The position numbers were made by a program, and so were the translations under genes. The notes beneath the pieces were generated by a model. It made no database searches, was not told the DNA's origin, and worked only from the letters and a program-made list of their open reading frames with translations. Shown here piece by piece: positions 33,177 to 35,630 of a stretch of DNA of 35,630 nucleotides. Each line of letters starts with the position of its first letter. Positions within the stretch are counted from its first letter, which is position 1. Source of the stretch: JBGSYJ01 sp041748075 (GTDB lineage Bacteria; Acidobacteriota; Thermoanaerobaculia; Gp7-AA8); the NCBI GenBank assembly GCA_041748075.1, contig JBGTDX010000097.1, positions 1 to 35,630 of the forward strand, given 5' to 3'.

Positions 33177-33405
33177 ATGACGCACCCGACGAGGCAACGC
33201 CTGCTCGACGCAGGGCTGCGGATGCTCCTCCGGCACGGCTACGAATGACTCCGGCATTCAGGCCGTCCTCACCGCTACCAACACGCCGAAGGGCTCCTTC
33301 TACCATCACTTCAGAGACAAGGAAGACTTTGCGCTCCAGACTGCTGGGAGGGTGCAGCGCTTCGAAGCCGCCTTCGCTGTGATCCGGCGCCACTGCTCAG
33401 GATGA
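33177..33405 (+). pseudogene. Truncated, frameshifted TetR-family regulator
   Basis: The ATG at 33177 leads MTHPTRQRLLDAGLRMLLRH and then, after a one-base shift at GGCTACGAATGA, the TetR recognition region GIQAVLTATNTPKGSFYHHF and RDKEDFALQTAGRVQRF. The helix-turn-helix is clear, but the frame is broken near codon 22. The ligand-binding domain is missing, the chain ending at a TGA that lies in bases shared with the 80-nt repeat. It is a remnant. Confidence 0.75.
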
Positions 33406-33545
33406 CACCTTCTCCGCTTAACTTAGGGCCATTGAGTCAGACCCCTGAGTCACCTTTTGAAAAACGCGCCCGCCTTTGTTGAATCGCCGAGGTGGTAGAT
33501 ACTTCGGGTTCGGCGGACGTGATGGCGTCTGCAGGAGAACAGCCT

Positions 33546-34631
33546 ATGCAACTCGGTATCGTCGGCCTGCCGTTCTCGGGCAAGTCGACCCTCTTCCAGG
33601 CGGTCACAAAAACCCACCTCGATGCGTCCGCGAGCGGAAAGAGCGATCCGCATCTCGGCGTGATAAAGGTGCCGGACGAACGGCTCGACAGGTGCTCGGC
33701 AATCTTCTCTCCGAAGAGCACCGTCTACGCCACAATCGAGCTCGTCGACGTGCCCGGCCTGGCGAAGGGCGCCAGTGGAAGCGCGCAGTTCACCACCGGA
33801 TTCTTTTCGTCCGTGAAGACCAACGATGCCCTCATTCAGGTGGTTCGACTATTCGGAAACGATGCGGTTCCGCATCCGCTGGGAAGCGTCGATCCGCTTC
33901 GCGACGTGGCCACGTTCGAGACCGAGTTCATCCTCGCCGACATGGCCGTACTCGAATCGCGCATCGAGAAAATTCACAAGCAGCTTGGTCGCGGGCAGGA
34001 CGAGGTGTTGAAGAAGGAGCTGCCGGTTCTCGAGAAATGCCTCGGCGTCCTGCAGGACGAAAAGCCTCTGCGTAACGAAGACTTCTCCCCCGAAGAGCTG
34101 CACATTCTCAAGACGTATCAACTTCTCTCGCTCAAGCCGATGCTGATCGCGCTCTCGCTCGACGAGTCGCAGCAGGCGATCCTGGCAGAGGAAGTCGCCC
34201 GAGTCGCCTCCGCGAAAGTGGGGCTGCGGACGCGGGTGCTCGCGTTCTTCGGCAAGATCGACCTCGAGATCTCCGAGCTCTCCGAAGAGGAAGCTCGGAT
34301 GTTCCTCGATGAATACGGGATCGAAGAATCGGCGCTCGACACGCTGATCCGCGAAGCGTACATGCTGCTCGGGCTGCGATCGTTCCTGACAGTGGGTGAA
34401 GATGAATGCCGGGTCTGGACCATCCGCGCCGGGATGTCGGCGCAGCAGGCAGCCGGCGTAATCCACTCCGATTTCGTAAACAAGTTCATCCGCGCCGAAG
34501 TCGTGCACTACGACGATTTCATCGCCGCGGGAGGCTCGTTCGCCAAAGCGAAGGAAGCGGGTCACTGGCGGCTTGAGGGCAAGAACTACATCGTGGAGGA
34601 TGGCGACATCCTGAACATCCGCCACGGCTAA
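33546..34631 (+). CDS. YchF-family (Obg-like) GTPase/ATPase, divergent
   Basis: The 361-residue protein has the G1 loop GLPFSGKST (7-15; GLPNVGKST in standard YchF), the G3 motif DVPGLAKGAS, and the C-terminal TGS-like domain with IRAGMSAQQAAGVIHSDF and AEVVHYDDFIAAGG, typical of the DUF933 part of YchF. The G4 position, NxxE in normal YchF, reads ALSLDES here, so nucleotide specificity may be altered. YchF proteins bind ribosomes and affect stress responses. AGGAGA 7-9 nt before the ATG at 33546 sets the start; an in-frame GTG at 33492 is less likely. It may be a paralogue of a canonical YchF gene elsewhere. Confidence 0.88.
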   Translation: MQLGIVGLPFSGKSTLFQAVTKTHLDASASGKSDPHLGVIKVPDERLDRCSAIFSPKSTVYATIELVDVPGLAKGASGSAQFTTGFFSSVKTNDALIQVVRLFGNDAVPHPLGSVDPLRDVATFETEFILADMAVLESRIEKIHKQLGRGQDEVLKKELPVLEKCLGVLQDEKPLRNEDFSPEELHILKTYQLLSLKPMLIALSLDESQQAILAEEVARVASAKVGLRTRVLAFFGKIDLEISELSEEEARMFLDEYGIEESALDTLIREAYMLLGLRSFLTVGEDECRVWTIRAGMSAQQAAGVIHSDFVNKFIRAEVVHYDDFIAAGGSFAKAKEAGHWRLEGKNYIVEDGDILNIRHG

Positions 34632-34647
34632 AGGGTGAACTGGACTT

Positions 34648-34670
34648 CCCCTCTCCCCACGGGAGAGGGG
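34648..34670 (+). terminator. Terminator-like hairpin after the YchF-family gene
   Basis: CCCCTCTCCC/GGGAGAGGGG (10 bp, loop CAC) lies 16 nt past the stop. No T tract follows. The stem resembles that at 16808-16861. Confidence 0.45.
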
Positions 34671-34707
34671 TCAGGGGTGAGGGCGCCCCTTTGCAGTCTC
34701 GAGGTCG

Positions 34708-35211
34708 CTATCTCCCAGACGAATCAACCGGCAGGCGACCCTCTGAGATCAGGATGCGCAGCGCCGCGTTCACTTCCTCCGAAGTCCGGAAGACGCTGAA
34801 CACGTCGGGATCGAGAACCACAACGCCCCCTGTCTTCGTGAAGCGGAACGGGTTCCTTCCCCAGCCTTCCAGATGCCCGTAGTCATCGAGCATCTCGTCA
34901 TTCGAATCGGGCGCATCGCGAATCGTGTGTTGATCTTCCATGTAGCGTCTCCTTTCTGAAGGCGTCGATCTGCGGGCACTGATGATCCGGGCAGAATCGC
35001 CTCGTGCTGTAAAGACGACGGTGAGGAGGCGAGCAGTTGCCGACTCTCCCACCAGAACGAAACGATCCTCCTGAGTCGAGTGTTTCTCGTCGTAGCGCAC
35101 GACCGCAAGCGGATCCGCAAGGGCATCGGCCGCCTCTTCGAAAGCAACTCCATGCTTTGCGAGATTCGCTTCCGCCTTCGATGAGCTCCAGGAGAGTTGC
35201 ATGTCCCGCAT
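34708..35211 (-). CDS. BrnT-like toxin fused in frame to a likely antitoxin
   Basis: The 167-residue reading frame has two parts. Residues 1-90 match BrnT toxins: LSWSSSKAEANLAKHGVAFE, EDRFVLVGES and RIISARRSTPSERRRY, an RNase-like fold (type II toxin). Residues 91-167 read MEDQHTIRDAPDSNDEMLDD and then VVVLDPDVFSVFRTSEEVNA, resembling the small antitoxins that follow BrnT genes. There is no stop between them. M91 has its own ribosome site, AAGGAG about 8 nt upstream, so a free antitoxin can also be made. The start of the first part is unclear: ATG at 35211, 35202, or 35283; the palindrome at 35216-35228 favours 35211. Whether the fusion is a natural gene or a lost stop codon cannot be told here. 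Confidence 0.7.
   Translation of the reverse strand: MRDMQLSWSSSKAEANLAKHGVAFEEAADALADPLAVVRYDEKHSTQEDRFVLVGESATARLLTVVFTARGDSARIISARRSTPSERRRYMEDQHTIRDAPDSNDEMLDDYGHLEGWGRNPFRFTKTGGVVVLDPDVFSVFRTSEEVNAALRILISEGRLPVDSSGR
34950..34955 (-). promoter_or_regulatory. Internal ribosome-binding site for the antitoxin part
   Basis: AAGGAG on the minus strand lies 8 nt before the ATG at 34941, inside the fused BrnT frame. It is the best Shine-Dalgarno in the locus and implies internal initiation of the antitoxin. Confidence 0.55.
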
Positions 35212-35215
35212 CAAC

Positions 35216-35228
35216 CGAGGATACCTCG
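35216..35228. promoter_or_regulatory. 13-nt interrupted palindrome upstream of the BrnT-like gene
   Basis: CGAGGTATCCTCG (minus strand) ends 4 nt before the ATG at 35211. It is identical to the site 5 nt before the GIY-YIG gene at 154-166. Confidence 0.35.
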
Positions 35229-35359
35229 GAGGGGCGTGGCCTTGTCGAAGCAACATCGAGTTGATGGTCAGGATGCTAGTCATCGAGGCTCAGATGCGAA
35301 TAACTCACTTGTAAAAGACGTAAAAGACGGGTCAGACCCCTAGCGCCCTAGCGCCATCC

Positions 35360-35630
35360 TTAATTTTCGAACGCAATCGCATCGCCCTGGCAGCCCACCG
35401 AAGTCGGACAGCCGACGCCGATTTCGATCTGTCCGAAACACCTGAGGTTTGCGACGGCGTCAGCACCGCGGGCGTCCGCTTTCTTCACAAGCCGCGTGAT
35501 GGCGAGCGTCTCGGCGGGATTAACGGACGGATCGCCTGTATTTCGCGGCCGCTTCAGCTTCAGCGTGCATGCTTTTGTCTCGATACGATCCAGAACCCGA
35601 AACGGCCGCGAGGCGAGATCCGATTCAGAA
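35360..35630 (-). CDS. Partial cysteine-containing protein, C-terminal part (RcsF-like pattern)
   Basis: The frame is open from the right window edge to a TAA at 35360-35362, about 89 codons. It reads ETLAITRLVKKADARGADAV, followed by NLRCFGQIEIGVGC and TSVGCQGDAIAFEN. The spacing of the Cys residues and the ending QGDAIAF recall RcsF and related envelope-stress lipoproteins (GADAV then C, C, CxGxA), where disulfides hold the fold. The N-terminus, and with it any lipobox, is outside the window. The resemblance is from memory and weak. Confidence 0.5.
   Translation of the reverse strand, partial: SESDLASRPFRVLDRIETKACTLKLKRPRNTGDPSVNPAETLAITRLVKKADARGADAVANLRCFGQIEIGVGCPTSVGCQGDAIAFEN

Larger units (their letters stand above)
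32903..33545. other. 643-nt region with gene fragments only
   Basis: The region holds a broken TetR gene (33177-33405) and a minus-strand protein-like tail (33029-33145). Nothing else supports a gene. The bases GCTCAGGATGACAC at 33394-33407 match the right arm of the 80-nt palindromic repeat and coincide with the end of the TetR remnant. Confidence 0.5.

Noticed and set aside
1..35630. CRISPR arrays, tRNA or rRNA genes
   Set aside because: No evenly spaced direct repeats with unique spacers were seen, and no cloverleaf or rRNA-like stretch was recognised by reading; a tRNAscan or Rfam search would be decisive.
1..35630. Prophage or integrated element
   Set aside because: No integrase, capsid, terminase or attachment-site pair was found; gene content is ordinary chromosomal with dispersed repeats.

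Overview
The window is about 35.6 kb of GC-rich bacterial chromosome with densely packed genes on both strands. A TonB-dependent receptor, an OmpW-like barrel, lipoprotein signals and many exported peptidases point to a diderm (Gram-negative) bacterium. The gene mix (M16, M1 and S45 peptidases, a receptor with a carboxypeptidase-like N-terminal domain, a long surface protein, DinB, a divergent YchF) together with intergenic GTCATCCTGAGCG-type repeats suggests Acidobacteriota or a neighbouring phylum. That placement is inference; there is no rRNA or marker gene to settle it.

Layout. 0-5 kb: a GIY-YIG protein, then minus-strand M16 and M20 peptidases. 5-7 kb: a repeat-filled spacer, a quinone oxidoreductase and an inorganic pyrophosphatase. 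7-12 kb: peptidase E with its full catalytic triad, an M1 aminopeptidase lipoprotein, a membrane-anchored hypothetical, a secreted hypothetical and a small HExxH protein. 12-17 kb: an intact SAM methyltransferase, debris of related methyltransferases around an 80-nt palindromic repeat, a TonB-dependent receptor, and about 1 kb of decayed sequence. 17-19.4 kb: a coupled minus-strand operon (DUF2306-like membrane protein, lipoprotein, DUF4386 membrane protein, DinB-like secreted protein). 19.4-21.7 kb: a GntR(YtrA-like)-ATPase-permease ABC operon with a palindromic operator. 22-28 kb: a 900-residue surface protein, a penicillin-acylase-family hydrolase and an outer-membrane barrel. 28.5-31.8 kb: two divergent regulators, one driving an MFS exporter, the other an ArsR-rhodanese protein followed by an internally deleted sterol-desaturase relative. 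31.8-33.5 kb: a beta-propeller gene with an in-frame TGA and a broken TetR gene. 33.5 kb to the end: a divergent YchF-family GTPase, a BrnT toxin fused in frame to its likely antitoxin, and a partial cysteine-containing protein at the right edge.

How the genes work together. Much of the window serves the cell envelope: peptide degradation (M16, M1, M20, PepE, S45), outer-membrane uptake and surface proteins. Regulation is local: the ABC operon and the two divergent regulators each carry a perfect inverted repeat at the promoter. At the 30.4-kb regulator pair, both predicted -10 boxes end exactly 6 nt before the ATG, which suggests leaderless mRNAs. The points most worth following are the single-ORF BrnT-antitoxin fusion with its own internal ribosome site, the interrupted propeller gene with a hairpin just after the TGA, and the leaderless divergent regulators.
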